64,000 nucleotides of DNA from Prostheceraeus crozeri (Eukaryota; Platyhelminthes; Polycladida; Euryleptidae): contig CAJQUW010016926.1 of NCBI GenBank assembly GCA_907163375.1, forward strand, positions 62,001 to 126,000, in the 5' to 3' direction. Made by a program: the position numbers and the translations under genes. The first letter of the stretch is position 1. Each line of letters starts with the position of its first letter. Below the pieces are notes generated by a model, which did not search any database, had not been told where the DNA came from, and worked only from the letters and a program-made list of their open reading frames with translations. Positions 18,913-30,741 of this stretch are shown here, piece by piece.

Positions 18913-21900
18913 TTATTCTACATCACCTGTGACAGGAAGGCATCTCCTTCTCTTCGACGGTGGGGGAAGACCTAGGCTATAGTGTCCATATGGTAATGAT
19001 AAATTTTTATCCAGCCAACAGCGCTTATCCTCCCAAAGTGAAAGACCTCGCTTCCTAAATGATTTTGTGCTAACTATGTGATTTTTTGAATTTATAATTG
19101 TCATATCTTCAGTTGTATCATTCTCACTATAATAGACACTCCTATAGTCATCATGTTTCAATTTTTTAACTGCTGCTCTCTGAATTCCTTTTGCACGTTT
19201 GATGCTATGATTCGTAGAGTCTAGATATTTCATGGAATACATTTTCGGTTTTAGTAGGATCATTTCCTCAAGCAACTTTCCAGCACACTCATCCTTAAAA
19301 CAACCTAATCTAGCTTTGTTTGTAGTTGAGTATAGTCGGTGATGACTGTCATAGTTTGAAGAGTCAAACTTTTCACCGAAGTATAGAAGTATATCTTCCA
19401 GACGGACAGATGGTGATGTGTATAAACATAGGAAGAAACTGTCGGTATCACCTCCACAAAGCCGCGTTCTATTTATCAGTGGACATCCTTTTAGATCATT
19501 GTAATATAATTGATACATTTCCAACTTACTATAGTCAAGTACTGCTTGACCAACATATATTAATTTATTTAAAACTATTGAAGGTTTGTACATTTCCATA
19601 CCAACCAGATCTTCATCATATATTTTGTGTTGAACATAGAGAGGATGATTTGACAATTTCAGTAGTTGTTTCTCATTGTTGACTAGTTTAAATTTTTTCC
19701 TTCTCCTTACATTTTCCATTGTTTTACCATATAAAGAATTATTTTTCAATTTGTAGAATGACTTTTCGAAGTCAGTGTTCGATTGAGCCCTCTTTTGAGA
19801 GTTCATATCAATGTATGTTTCTAACCAAGGCTTTTGTGTGAATTTTATGCCACTATGAATCTTCTTGATTCTCATGCCCATGCTCAAGTAAAATTTTAAA
19901 ATTGAATAGTGGACTACATAATTTTCCCTATCAAATTGATGGAGCAGAAGTTTCTTGATAGAAGAAAAATGTGTATTTGGTCTTACTTTTTCATATAGAT
20001 TTTTCATATAGTGTGAAAACATTCTCTTTTCAATCATCTGCATTTCTGGAGCTAATGGGAAATCGGCAGTGTCATCATGAATGGCTGCAGGATACTCTAA
20101 ATCTAAATCAAAAATGTAACTGATTTCACCATCATCATCTATATTTTGAACATTTTCTTCATTTAAAAAATTATCTAATTCACTTTCATTCAACCATTTG
20201 AAATTTGAGTGGGGTAGATTTCTACTGAGTGAAGAACCATAAAGGTTATTAACATCTAAGTAGGTCAAATGTCGACTTTCATGTGTATTATTTCCTAATT
20301 CTTCAATGCGTGCACGCGCTCGGTGAATGTTGGTGAAAGTCATACCCCCTCTAATTCCTCGTTCAAATAGATTGTACATATTTTCATCTTGTATGTAGTG
20401 TGGGGGATCATTGGAAGAGAAATTTAGTGCTGAGGTAAAGCTAAGATGTGGGAGACTGACAAAATGTACAGGGTCGATTTCATCTTCACGTTGACTCAAT
20501 GCTCTAAACACTTCAAATATGTCTGCCAACAATAAAACATCTAACTTCAGATATGCCAGCATGTAATCACCAAATGTGCTACAATTAAATTCAATCCACG
20601 CCTTGTTAGCGTGTTCATATTCACTATCGGAACAGTGCTCACGAGTAAGATCATTATAGAATTCAAATTGTGGTGGTAGACAGTCTTCCGTCAACGTGTT
20701 TAAGTTTTTGAAGTATGAATATGGAAAACACTCCCTTCTGATATAAAACATTATCACTTAATTGTGGAAATTCTACCCTTAATGTCTCTACATGCTCATA
20801 CGTTTGCAAGCCCTTGGCTAATTCACTCAAGGATGCACTTAGAAATTGATATGAGTCTAAGAATTTTAGTTTAAAGTATACTGTCTTCCCTTTGTATTCA
20901 TTTACAGGGACACTGGCGGATAAAGTTATATATTTTTCAGCAGTTGCTGCTACAACATCTAATTTTCAAGACTTCATTCTTCCAATCGCTTTATAGCAAA
21001 CGATGTGGCTATCATAATTTTTAAAATTGTGGAAAAATATGGGGAGCTCCCGTCTGTTAAGTCTTAACCGGAGATTGCATTTCCTACATAATGTTTGCCT
21101 ATATCGTCCGGTGATATGATCATGATCACGAACTTTTATGACTTCATCGCTGAATTTTGATTTACATTTGTTGCAACATTCTGCATTCTCGTGGCGTGCT
21201 TTTTCATCCGCTGACAGTGACATTGGCTGCCTAGTTGTTGCACATTGGTTGTCATATAAGTCTTGGGCTACAGTTTCTAAGTGTGCAAGAAACTAATAAT
21301 GCAATTTTCTCCCTCAAAGAGGTAATACTTGTTTTCAAATTTTGATTGAAGGCATTATGCCAGACATGATAAGCTCCAATAGCCGCAGGTTTATGTATTT
21401 TATTATCAATGTAGCACTCTATATCTGCATAAATTACTAAAGGAGGACTTAGTTGATATTCCATGCTACTTGTTAGTACTTTTAGATCTGTCGGCATTTT
21501 TTCTATTTGTGCTTTTCCTCGAATGCAAAACTGGAAATGTCGTTCTAGTGTTGTCTTATATGTAAATGACTGAGTGCATCTTTCGCAGAAGTATTTATGT
21601 CTTTTTAAAGTTCTCCTATACAATCTTGACAGCTTTGGAAGTCCACAATAGTGTGCTGCTCCATTGTTTAGAATTAGCAAAATATTAACCGTTTGCCTAC
21701 CAGTAAAGTTACTATTGTAACGAACACCTTTGAGTCCATTTTCATAAAAGTGAATGTTAATTTTAATATCATTATTTTTCTCAAATTTTGGAATATCTTT
21801 GATTGATACTGGTGTGGAAATGCCTTCCATATTTAGCTCAGATGTCCACTCACTATATGATTTTACTTCATTCCTTGAATAAGGTACTTCATTATAATGC

Positions 21901-22769
21901 AATATTGATAAAACTGCATATAGGAAGCAATCATTTGCATTTGAATTAACATTAATGACAGCTTTAGAGTTTTTTAACTTCTTTGGTAGAGGAAATGATT
22001 GTCCACCTGACAGTATTGGACTTGTTATTACATTGAACTCTATATTTTGTACATCATCTATAATCCAATTGCTACCCTTTTTTGTGAAGGCTTCAATATG
22101 ATTTATTAGACTATTTAGATGATCCTGAAACCAAGCATCATAGTCATAAATATAGTTTGAGGATGATGAGGTAAAGTGTGCGAGAAAAGTTTCTTCTTCT
22201 TGAGGATTAGAACGGACATAACGAATTTGTGCAATCAGACGACCGCGCAATTGATAGCTCCTTAGTAAGTCAGACACTAAATTCCCTAACATGGAACGCA
22301 TGCTTTCTAAGAATGATGTTATGTCCACAGTAGGTGTTGTTGGCGTGATATCATACACACGTGCATGGCCATTGAGTGCGCTTTCACTGAGACTAACAGT
22401 TCCATAGTTATTATGCATATTCATCTCACTATTTGTGTTATGTACATTCATATGCTGTCGAAATCTACTTATAGAGTTATACGTTTTGCCACACCGAGAG
22501 CAGTATTGCATAAAGTTTTGTATGTTAGTTGAAGCGCTGGTTGTTGGCTTAGAAGTAGATCTATTTTGATTATTTGAATTTGACTCTGTTATGCTATCAT
22601 TCGGTTTATTATTACATACAAGTTTATGTCTCTTAAGATTATCCATCCTATTCGTCTTATATGGACACTTGCTACATTGATACGTTTTTCCTAACTTACA
22701 AAATTTTTCATGTCGTTGCAAATTGCCTATGAGAGTGAACACTTTTCCACACTTGGTACAGACAACCAT
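18913..22769 (-). pseudogene. Protein-primed DNA polymerase B (element A), frameshifted
   Basis: ATG 22769. N-terminal C2H2 fingers (VCTKCGKVF...H...C; CSKCPYK...; CSRCGKTYN...H...H; CERCTQSF...), the Polinton N-terminal domain (RLIAQIRYV...WIIDDVQNIEFNV), the DCFLYAVLSILHY motif and exonuclease motif I (VIYADIECYID) lie in 21252-22769. Frame breaks occur near 21250 and within 20758-20965. The C-terminal piece holds polymerase motif A (TYLDVNNLYGSSL), motif B (KNNSLYGKTMEN) and motif C (GGDTDSFFL). Role: terminal-protein-primed replication. Catalytic residues are present but the frame is not continuous. Confidence 0.9.
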
Positions 22770-22858
22770 GATTATTGATGAGGATTGAAATTAGCAAGCC
22801 CTTATATACATCTACCATCTAATGACGTCAGCGTCATCACCAGCCAATACCATATGTT

Positions 22859-24823
22859 CTATAGTGTCTCTTTATGGTGCTGTTGACTGGTGGTTACTTG
22901 GGAGGCCAACAGGAGGTTTGATTGAGTAATATTTCTTAGAGACTCAATCAAACCTCTATTGTCCTCCTTCAACTTCACCTCGCGGGCCTCAACCTCCTTC
23001 AGGCGCTCTTGGCAACGACGGAGTTGTATCTCAACGTCTTCTTCTACTGTCGCGTCGAGATCGACATTATACTGTCGAACAGGGAGAGCAGCTGGAGGTG
23101 CGGGCGCAGCAGCGTGAGGGGAAGGATCTGCGGCTGGGATCGGAGAGGAAGGATCTGCGGCTGGGATCGGAGAGGAAGGAGCTGCGGCTGGGATCGGAGA
23201 GGAAGGAGCTGCGGCTGGGATCGAAGAGGAAGGACGCAGTGGAGATAACGGAGCCAGTGTCATCATGGGCGATAAAGGAAGGCGCACACTCCAGCTCGGA
23301 GAAGCCCGGATGTGGCTGAACGAGACCTCCTCCTGAGATGCACACATCGCGGAGTCCTGTAATCGAAAGAAACAATTGTTTATCATCTATTTAGCATTTT
23401 ACCATTGATGAGATACAAAAGTGAATTTCTCTTACCTCCGGCTGGATTGCGGTTTCTTGATCGGATCCACTCGCCTTGTTAGGAGTCACCGAATCATTCT
23501 GAAAGATGAATTAATCAATTGTAGACGAATATATTAATAATAAAGTGTGTTTTAAAATAAATTTTAATGAAAACAATTCTGTACACATGCAGTTAACCAG
23601 TCATATACTTACATGTACATCAGAATCATCATCTTCGTCGGAAGAGGACGTCGGAGATGAAGTCGCTGAAGTAGTGGCTTCATCCTCGGATGAGGAGTCC
23701 GAATCCTCCGATGACTCGCGAATTGAGTACGGTTTCTCCTCATTGTCCTCTACCGACGTTGTTGTCGCCGGCGTAGACAAGAAGCTTCTGTGGTGCTTCT
23801 TCAGCGACAGAGATCGCATAGACTGCAACGAAAAATATGATGACATGTTTGCAACTCATTGACGAAGTATGTATGTTTTTAAAAATACTTGATGCATTTT
23901 CAGTTATTGTTGACTGAGACCTATGTAATGACACTTACGGGACTCGAAGGTAGTCTGCTCCTCGGTGAAGATAAGCGCGGAATTTTCGGGCAGCTTTGAA
24001 CACTGGGAAACAGCTGAAAGTAGGAAAAATTCATGTTTAATTTCACATTGAGAACTAATAAATAACTGAAATGCTTACATTTCGCAATTTTTCGGCCACT
24101 ACATCCTCATTAGTCTTTGTCGGGTGAGGTAGCTCACTCTGAAATGTTTAAGCAATGTTGATTTACTTTATGTATAGAAATAATTAAATTAGTCAATAAA
24201 TACTTACATCTTTAGCGAACAGTTTCTTCTGAACCAACACCTTGGCTCTCTTCGGTGGGGGCATCAGTACATCCTGAAATGTTTTACAACATATAATCAT
24301 TTCATACATAATGAAGTAGTATTTTTTTATTTTTCTGCTGTGAGCCAGTTATCCGTTGAAACTAGCATGTAGAATTGATGGCACTCACCTCACAATCACT
24401 AAAAGTCTCATCGATGAACTCCCGAGACTTAGGAACTTTCCTCTTAGGAACTCGCGACTTTTGAGGCTTATCCTTTGGAGCAGGTTCATCCAACTGGGAA
24501 AGCACGCCTTCAGTCGGTCGATCCTTCCCAAAAAGACGCTCCAACTTCTTCTTCTCAACTTTGGAGGTTAAGTTAATCCCCTTTCTCCCATTTAGTTGAG
24601 CACAAGGGGTGTGCTTGGCAATAAATGCTTTCGCGGAGTCACTATTCACCTTTGCATCGCTCTTTTCATACCTCTTACACGTGAGGCAGTAGAGGTAGGT
24701 GCAGTCCTCTCGGAAGGAGCATTCCTTATGCCCGCTTTTGTTCGCATGTCGAACGGGCAGTTGGCAAGTCTCACAGAAATGGAAGATGAGACGTTGCCGT
24801 GCGATGCTTTCTTGTCGAACCAT
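22859..24823 (-). CDS. Seven-exon Cys-rich/coiled-coil accessory gene
   Basis: Coding exons on the minus strand: 24823-24389, 24273-24208, 24138-24079, 24013-23939, 23822-23613, 23498-23436 and 23356-22859. All junctions have GT...AG signals and every intron is phase 0, giving about 468 codons without a stop. Exon 1 carries a zinc-binding-like head (FHFCETCQLPVRHANKSGH, then CSFREDCTYLYCLTCKRY). Middle exons are short, basic then Ser/Asp/Glu-rich. The last exon contains a Pro/Ala tandem repeat (AAAPSSPIP units) and a C-terminal coiled coil (VEIQLRRCQERLKEVEAREV). A 5'UTR intron and TATA box precede it, like the smaller genes at 33352 and 60825. Function unknown. Confidence 0.75.
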
Positions 24824-24825
24824 TT

Positions 24826-25570
24826 CTGTAGAGGATAAAAAAATTTTATTATAATTTAATCTCTTTTTAAATGAGAAATCATTTATGTACCATCTTCAAA
24901 CCTTTATTAAGTACTAGATTAATATTTGACAAATCTTAAGAAGAAATAAAATTTGAAGTTGAAATTGAAACCGAAAGTCGAAAATTAGATATTTATTCGA
25001 AAAGGGTTTGTTCATAAAAAGACATAAAATTTGGAAGCAGCTGATTAATCATTATTTAATTTCGAAATAATAACAGAATGAAAATGAGATTTCGAAAATT
25101 TGAACCACTTCTCAATTGGTTTAATTAAACAAGCTTGAATTTTATACATCTGTTAGCAGATGACAGACTGAATATTTAAAATGGATGAAGGCTTTATTTA
25201 GGTATCTTTTTATTTACAAACTGTGAAAATCTTGTTGATTCAAATACACTTACATTTAAACTGATATATTCATGTCTCTCGCTCAGTGACTTAATATAGG
25301 ATGAAAAATTAAAAAAAACATGGTTAATAATATAACAAAGTGTTCCTATCCTAAAAACCCAAGCTTCTATATTTAAAGCTATTTGGTTATAAAAACTTAA
25401 TAATGTTCCTACTCCCGAATATCCTATAAAGTAGCACAACATGACAATGAAACTCACTTCAGAATTGTAATAAAAACCGGAGAACGGAGGAACGAAGAAC
25501 GACGTCTGTTATGGACACTAAATAATTTGAAAATGAGTGAAAATTCGTTGTGTGCAACTTCTTTATATAT
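24826..25570 (-). promoter_or_regulatory. Promoter and 5'UTR intron of the seven-exon gene
   Basis: A TATATAAAG box (25569-25561, minus strand), a leader exon ending at 25458 before GTGAGT, and an acceptor CTCTACAG two bases before the ATG at 24823. The inferred intron is 25457-24826. The arrangement repeats in elements B and C before the related accessory genes. Confidence 0.6.
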
Positions 25571-25989
25571 GAAATTGACAAAGCAACTATGAACAAAGAC
25601 CTTATGACATCACATCCTGGAATTGGTACGGTTAAACAAAATTGATAACTCAAACAAGAATTGGAACAGCTGGTTTATTTTTAACCTTAGAAATGGAAGT
25701 GCCATCATATGTGTTGAAAGATTTCTACATGTAAACAGTAGAGTGAATTCAAAGTAATATGAACTGATGGACTGATGTATTATTTGATATACATGCTATT
25801 ATTAATAGTCATATAATGATTCATATTTGAAGATATAAAACGTGTGGTTTGAATAGAACATTAAAATTTGAATTAAGCGCTAAATTTCGAAAATTCAAAT
25901 TTCGCGCCAAAATTCGAATAATCAAATTTAAAGATTTTTTCGAAAATTTGAATTTCGCGCCAAAATTCAAATAATCAAATTAAAATACT
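25571..25989. repeat. AT-rich region with duplicated TTTCGCGCCAAAATTC block
   Basis: No gene is seen. At about 25890-25980 a block of about 50 bp containing TTTCGCGCCAAAATTC and AATAATCAAATT occurs twice in tandem, immediately before the telomere-like array. Confidence 0.5.
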
Positions 25990-26090
25990 AGGTTAGGGTT
26001 AAGGGTTAGGGTTAGGGTTAAGGTTAGGGTTAGGGTTAGGGTTAGGGTTAGGGTTAGGGTTAGGGTTAGGGTTAAGGTTAGGGTTAGGGA
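25990..26090 (+). repeat. Interstitial telomeric repeat (TTAGGG)n
   Basis: About 16-17 units of TTAGGG with a few TTAAGGG variants, inside element A between the accessory genes. The repeat matches the usual metazoan telomere unit. Confidence 0.95.
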
Positions 26091-26135
26091 AGCAAGAAGA
26101 GTATCTATGGCACCCGGAACCCATGGGTAAATAAA

Positions 26136-26222
26136 TTTTCGAGTGCGCGAAGCGCACTCGAAAAATTATTTACCCTATAATCCGAAAAATTTCGAGGGCG
26201 CGAAGCGCCCGAGAAATTTTGA
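26136..26222. repeat. Two GC-rich palindromes
   Basis: TCGAGTGCGCGAAGCGCACTCGA at about 26139-26161 and CTCGGGCGCTTCGCGCCCTCG-type at about 26193-26214 both form stems around a GCGAAGC-like centre. They sit between AAAAATT runs and are followed by a C run. Possible rho-independent-like or recombination-prone hairpins; origin unknown. Confidence 0.6.
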
Positions 26223-26249
26223 GGCCCCCCCCCCGCCGTGTATGAAGTG

Positions 26250-26760
26250 TATGAAGTGTATGTCAAAGGTCAAAGTATGTCAAAGTATGTCAAAGGTCAA
26301 GGTCAGGTCTAAGATCAAGGTCAAGTGTAGAGGTTTGTATATTATGGTCATTTTTGGTTGTAAAACTTTAACTTTGAAAATTTGTAAACTTAGTCATTTT
26401 TGTAAAAAAACTTGGAATTTTTCAAGTTGCATACAGATGCATACAACTAGGATTTTTTCATCAAATGGGTACATACAATATATCATTCGAATGCTCTTTT
26501 CATGCTGATTCTAATGGTGTATTGTATGACACATGTATGACATATAACTAGAGAGCTACATGTCTTTAAAGAATGGGCTAAAAACTTAGTGAATTTAAAA
26601 ATCTAACATTTGTCTGCTTGCATACAGTTGCATACAACTAGGATTTTCCCATCGAATAGGTACATACCTTATATCATTCTAAAGGTCTTTTCATTCTCAT
26701 TCTTATGGTGTCGTGTATGACACATGTATGATATCATCCTGGACTGCTACAAGCATTTTA
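26250..26760. repeat. AAGGTCA-type repeats and a duplicated unit of about 190 bp
   Basis: 26258-26325 is built of GTCAAAG/GGTCAAGGTC units. 26420-26550 and 26610-26735 are diverged direct copies sharing GCATACAACTAGGATTTT and GTATGACACATGTATGA. 26760-26990 holds nothing recognisable. Confidence 0.55.
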
Positions 26761-26990
26761 AAATTAACAACATAACTGTTTCTTTAAAAGTTATATGTTC
26801 CTATTTATTTCAAGTTGAAGTCTTCATACTTGATTTTTTGTTTCAATTCAGTTATTGAACATCATTAATTGTAGATAGTTATTCCCCTTTCCCATTCAGT
26901 CCTTAATTGAAGACCGATTTGTGAAATGATAAAACAAGTCTGTTCATATATACAAATGAATATTAAATAAAGAGATTAAGAAAAAACACA

Positions 26991-27451
26991 CTAAATGTCA
27001 TCAAGGTAAGGAAAGGGTACAAGTTTTTTCAAGTCCACTTGCACATGGATCCTGGTCTTCTTGGGCGCACAGGGACAGCGACGTGGTGTGTCAAGGTCGA
27101 TGACCGAAAATTCGAGAGCGGTTGTGAGGTTCCGCTCGTTCGGCTCCATCCTCATGAACACCCGTTTGGTGTGATACTTTTTCGGGGCGTTCTTGACTTT
27201 GACCGTGACCCGTCCATAAAGTGGCGTTCGCATGGACTTCTTATTCATGTGACGCATCGTCTCGATTGATACGTCACTATCTTCATCACTCGAGTAGTCG
27301 GGCGATTCAGGGCTTGGGTGAACACCACCGGCTCGTTTGGTGTTGTCGATCGCTCCATCGGAGATTGGGGAGGTGTACTGGTACGTTCCACTGGCGAAGT
27401 GGTACGATCAGCAGTACCGTTCTCAACTGCGGCTTTCTGTTTGCGATCCAT
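26991..27451 (-). pseudogene. Hypothetical basic protein, one frameshift
   Basis: ATG at 27451 begins a Pro/Thr/Ser-rich segment (TSTPPQSPMERSTTPNEP). A one-base shift near 27315 moves coding to the frame that continues through an acidic Ser/Asp patch (SSDEDSDVS) into a beta-like basic part (RTPLYGRVTVKVKNAP) and ends at 26991. A TATATAAG box lies at 27540-27533 on the minus strand. About 153 codons in total. No domain recognised. The position near the right terminal repeat suggests an early accessory gene. Confidence 0.5.
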
Positions 27452-27610
27452 TATGACTTGTAGATTTAAAATAATTGTAACTTGTAAACGTGAGGATTAG
27501 AACCTTTGATAAGAATTGGTACAAACCTCGGACTTATATACTTTTTAAACAAAGGAAATCCTAACAGCCAATCAGAGAGGTACCGAACTTCCCTAAAGAA
27601 TATATATAAC

Positions 27611-27625
27611 TATATAAAGGATGTC
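27611..27625 (+). promoter_or_regulatory. TATA box for the 27676 gene
   Basis: TATATAAAGGATGTC, 65 bases before the ATG at 27676. It resembles the TATATAAGGARGAC promoters on the left side of the element. Confidence 0.55.
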
Positions 27626-27675
27626 ATTGTTCCAAACTGTTAAGTACTTATGCTCAACGTTCCATAACAAGAAGC

Positions 27676-27966
27676 ATGTCCTCAAAACCACTATTTTATT
27701 TTCAAAATGACAGCCAAGTCATTATGGGAGGTCAGTTGGACATGACCATGCATCTGTCTTGCGGCTGCAAAGTGGCCCTGTGGAAGACCTTGACTGTCTC
27801 TGCACTTCAAAGGCGGAATGGACTACCAGTGAAGTGTCCGGTACACGAGTGTGACCATGACTTTAGTAAAAATCAGACTTTTCATGAGTGGTGTGATGAC
27901 TTCCTGAAGATCATGGAGTCGCCTGAGGGACGTGATTTGCACCCGTCATTTATTTTTCACGCTTAA
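27676..27966 (+). CDS. Small Cys/His-rich protein, putative zinc-binding
   Basis: 96 residues, intact. CGCK...CPVHECDHDF and a following H...C supply five or six potential metal ligands in a pattern like the incomplete RING/SP-RING or the heads of the accessory proteins at 33352 and 60825. It is the last gene before the right terminal repeat of element A and has its own TATA box. No other motif. Could be a regulator or a ubiquitin/SUMO-type factor; this is speculative. Confidence 0.55.
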   Translation: MSSKPLFYFQNDSQVIMGGQLDMTMHLSCGCKVALWKTLTVSALQRRNGLPVKCPVHECDHDFSKNQTFHEWCDDFLKIMESPEGRDLHPSFIFHA

Positions 27967-28104
27967 ATTAAACTTACATTGTAAATCTCTTGTCTTTTCA
28001 TTTTAAACATAGTTCTGGAATTGGTTTTCTTATTGGGGAGCAACTAAATCATAACTGCACAGTAAAGTTTCACATCTAAATAGTGCTACATTAAAAATAA
28101 TTGT

Positions 28105-28482
28105 CACAATAGTCGCAATTGAGCAAACCCATTCAAAATCAAACAACGGACGTCTATCGGTACGTACCCAAGTGCTCAGAACCAAACCACACAAGTTCGA
28201 TCATAGACGTTCCAAAACACAGTGTACTCAACTGAGTGTACCAAACACATGTACCTATCCAGTAAAACAGATCTCATACAAGTTCTTATTCATAACACTG
28301 AATTATACATGTACCTATCCATGTACCTATCGATAACTAAAGTATACATGTACCTATCCATGTTCCTATTGATAACACTAAACTTTACAGGTACCTATCC
28401 ATGTACCTATTGATAACACTAAACTTTACATGTACCTATCCATGTACCTATCCGTGGCAAGTAGGGCACAGTTTTCACTACT
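28105..28482. repeat. Right terminal inverted repeat of element A
   Basis: Inverse counterpart of 7616-8037, ending GGCACAGTTTTCACTACT. It is slightly shorter because it has fewer minisatellite units. Confidence 0.85.
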
Positions 28483-28801
28483 CCTAAGCTATTTTATCAC
28501 TAAAATGTGAACATCCCACGAACCAACTTTATGCGTCAAGGTTAATTAACATGCAATTTACAAATTATTAAACTTGAAGTCTGATTTTGACGCATGAAGT
28601 GGTTGATAAAATTAAAGACACCCTCTTTACGTTGTAGTAAAATTTTGGTGAAATTTGCTGTTGATTAATGATGAACATACTGCTGATCAAAGTCATCTGC
28701 TACGAAATGCTCCAAGGATTAACAGCAGAAGGAGCTCTGCTGCTAAAACCAATACATTCGGAGGCAGTGACAAGAATAACCCTACATATCCATACATTAT
28801 A
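28483..28801. other. Flank between element A and the pogo-like element
   Basis: No gene. It includes an imperfect palindrome around TATGCGTCAAGG...TTGACGCATGAAG (about 28531-28600) and, at about 28675-28785, a block that recurs directly at 30742-30845 on the other side of the pogo-like element. Confidence 0.5.
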
Positions 28802-30736
28802 CAGTAGAACCCACTTATAACGGACTCGGTTATAACGAACTCTGGGATATAACGTACTCCTCTTGCAGGCACGGACAAAAATTCCTATTATGTCTATATA
28901 AAATGCCTCGGTTATAACGTACTCGGATATAGCGAACTCTTTTCAAGGGTCCACAGAGAAAATTTTGATTTTTTACATTGTACTTAGGGATGAAAGTACT
29001 TAAGTATTCTGAATCATCGAAACGAACGATTCTACAATAACTTGCTGCGTTTGATGATGGCAGCAACAGCTCTTGTCATTGGCTCGGAGGAGGACAACTT
29101 TTGAGTGTCGAATCCGTCCAATGAGCAATCGATAGAAGTGAACTGGAATTAAGACATTGTCTGTGATGGTGTCTTCTTAACGCGTCACTGCGCTGTTTAC
29201 ATTATTTTTTTTAGTCATTCAGATTTTTAGATTCATGTTCAGAATATTGCATATTTTTTCTTACACAATAGAGAATTGTTAAGACACTATGCTGTTTTCT
29301 CGAGTAGGCATGATCATACATGTAGGGCCAGGGCAAACAAATAAATGTACATTACATGTACATGCATTTATGACAGGGTTGCCGTGGGGATGGCATTTCT
29401 ATCCGCATCCCCACCCCATCCCCATAGAATTCGTGTGCGGATCCCCATAGAAGTTGTCGTCCTATTCCCATGCATATATGTACAAAACATATAGACCTAC
29501 GCTATGCGATTGCGATACGTGTTGAAAATGAAATGCATGTAGGCATATTAGTTACAGGATTACTTGGATATGTATTCATACTTGCTAGTGGAAAAAGGAA
29601 GGAAGCCTTAATGCATGCTTACATGGGCCTATGAAAAGTTATCGAAAGGTCTTCCATGTCTTCGCTGTGATTGCATATCGGTGATTCTATAATGATTATT
29701 AGGCTAATTAAGCTATGTTTAGTCCGAACCTTGATCGCATACACAAGAGTCCTAAACGACAAGCCTTGACTTTCCTATGGAGAATAAACTATACATCGAA
29801 TAGTCTTGGTATTCCTGAGAAGTAACTATTTTATTATGAATTGTAGAAGGCTTTAATGCACATGGGCATCTATTGATTTTCAAAAGTTTGTCCAGAGGAA
29901 TAGTTAGATTATGTACATATAGTTCAGAAGGCCCATATCTCGCAATTAATTGGTGCGCTTGTTATTTAGCATTTCTCACGTTGCTCGTCAAGTTTTGTTA
30001 TCTCGGCTAAGATGGCCTACATATCTTATACATACAAGTTTACATGCAAGGCCTTGGTATTTCCTGGTTATCTAACTATCGTTTGTAACAATAAGATTGT
30101 TTAAACACAAAAATAATTTAATGAATTTCAACCGTACATTTTCATTAAGGGTATACATGTACATGTACATGTAGATTGCATGCAGCTACATCATGATCAA
30201 TAGCCTATATCTGCCTACGAAAGACTTCGTTAGCATGCGCTTCTACTTTTCATATGATAGGCGTGCTTTAGGGAAGTCAAATATTCATTATCACGAGTTT
30301 TCAAATGTCACATGAGTGGCTGGTTCAATCAATGCACAATTGAATATGAGCAGTCGACACTATTTCTGGACGTTGACGACAGAATGTACATCTACTCAAA
30401 TTATTGAAATAATTTTACGATCTGCTTAGAATTCCCCAGGTGTGGGGATCCCCATGGGGAAAGCACCTATCCTCATACCCACCCCATCCCCATGGGGATG
30501 AGGATCCCCATTTCATCCGCATCCCCACGGCAGCCCTGTATGGTGATGCATAGTGAGAATTGGCTGGTCATGATGGATAGACCTTACTATTGCAAATGAC
30601 AAGTTAATTTGGTGCAGAAGTAGGCTTCAATACTTCTTATACAGCTTGTTCTTGCACACCTCGGATACAAGATACCTCGGATATAACGTACCAATTTTTT
30701 AGGTCCCTTGAAGTACGTTATAAGTGGGTTCTACTG
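28802..30736. mobile_element. pogo/Tigger-like non-autonomous DNA transposon
   Basis: Left end CAGTAGAACCCACTTATAAC, right end its inverse (GTTATAAGTGGGTTCTACTG), each flanked by TA (28800-28801 and 30737-30738), the duplication used by Tc1/mariner/pogo elements. The subterminal parts share the GGATATAACG/TCGGTTATAACG repeats typical of pogo-type ends. No transposase frame remains. The interior contains a nested hAT-like element. Confidence 0.8.
29374..30538. mobile_element. hAT-like non-autonomous element nested in the pogo-like element
   Basis: Inverted ends CAGGGTTGCCGTGGGGATG and (inverse) CAGGGCTGCCGTGGGGATG, the hAT-type CAGGG start. Subterminal CCCCATCCCCATAG/GGGGATCCCCATG repeats lie at both ends. 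The 8-bp flanks (ATTTATGA, TATGGTGA) match only partly. No transposase is visible. Confidence 0.65.
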
Positions 30737-30741
30737 TAAAA

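Larger units (their letters stand above)
7616..28482. mobile_element. Polinton/Maverick element A
   Basis: Bounded by inverted terminal repeats beginning AGTAGTGAAAACTGTGCCC at 7616 and ending with the reverse complement at 28482 (20,867 bp). It carries the Polinton set: packaging ATPase, integrase remnants, penton, minor capsid, major capsid, protease, protein-primed polymerase and accessory genes. The 6-bp flanks (ATCGGG left, CCTAAG right) do not match, so the target duplication is lost, diverged or the ends were rearranged. Most conserved genes have one or more frameshifts, so this copy is degenerate, with possible consensus errors contributing. Confidence 0.88.

Noticed and set aside
25194-25457. 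87-codon hydrophobic minus-strand frame
   Set aside because: Falls inside the inferred 5'UTR intron of the seven-exon gene, starting at the splice donor; no family resemblance.
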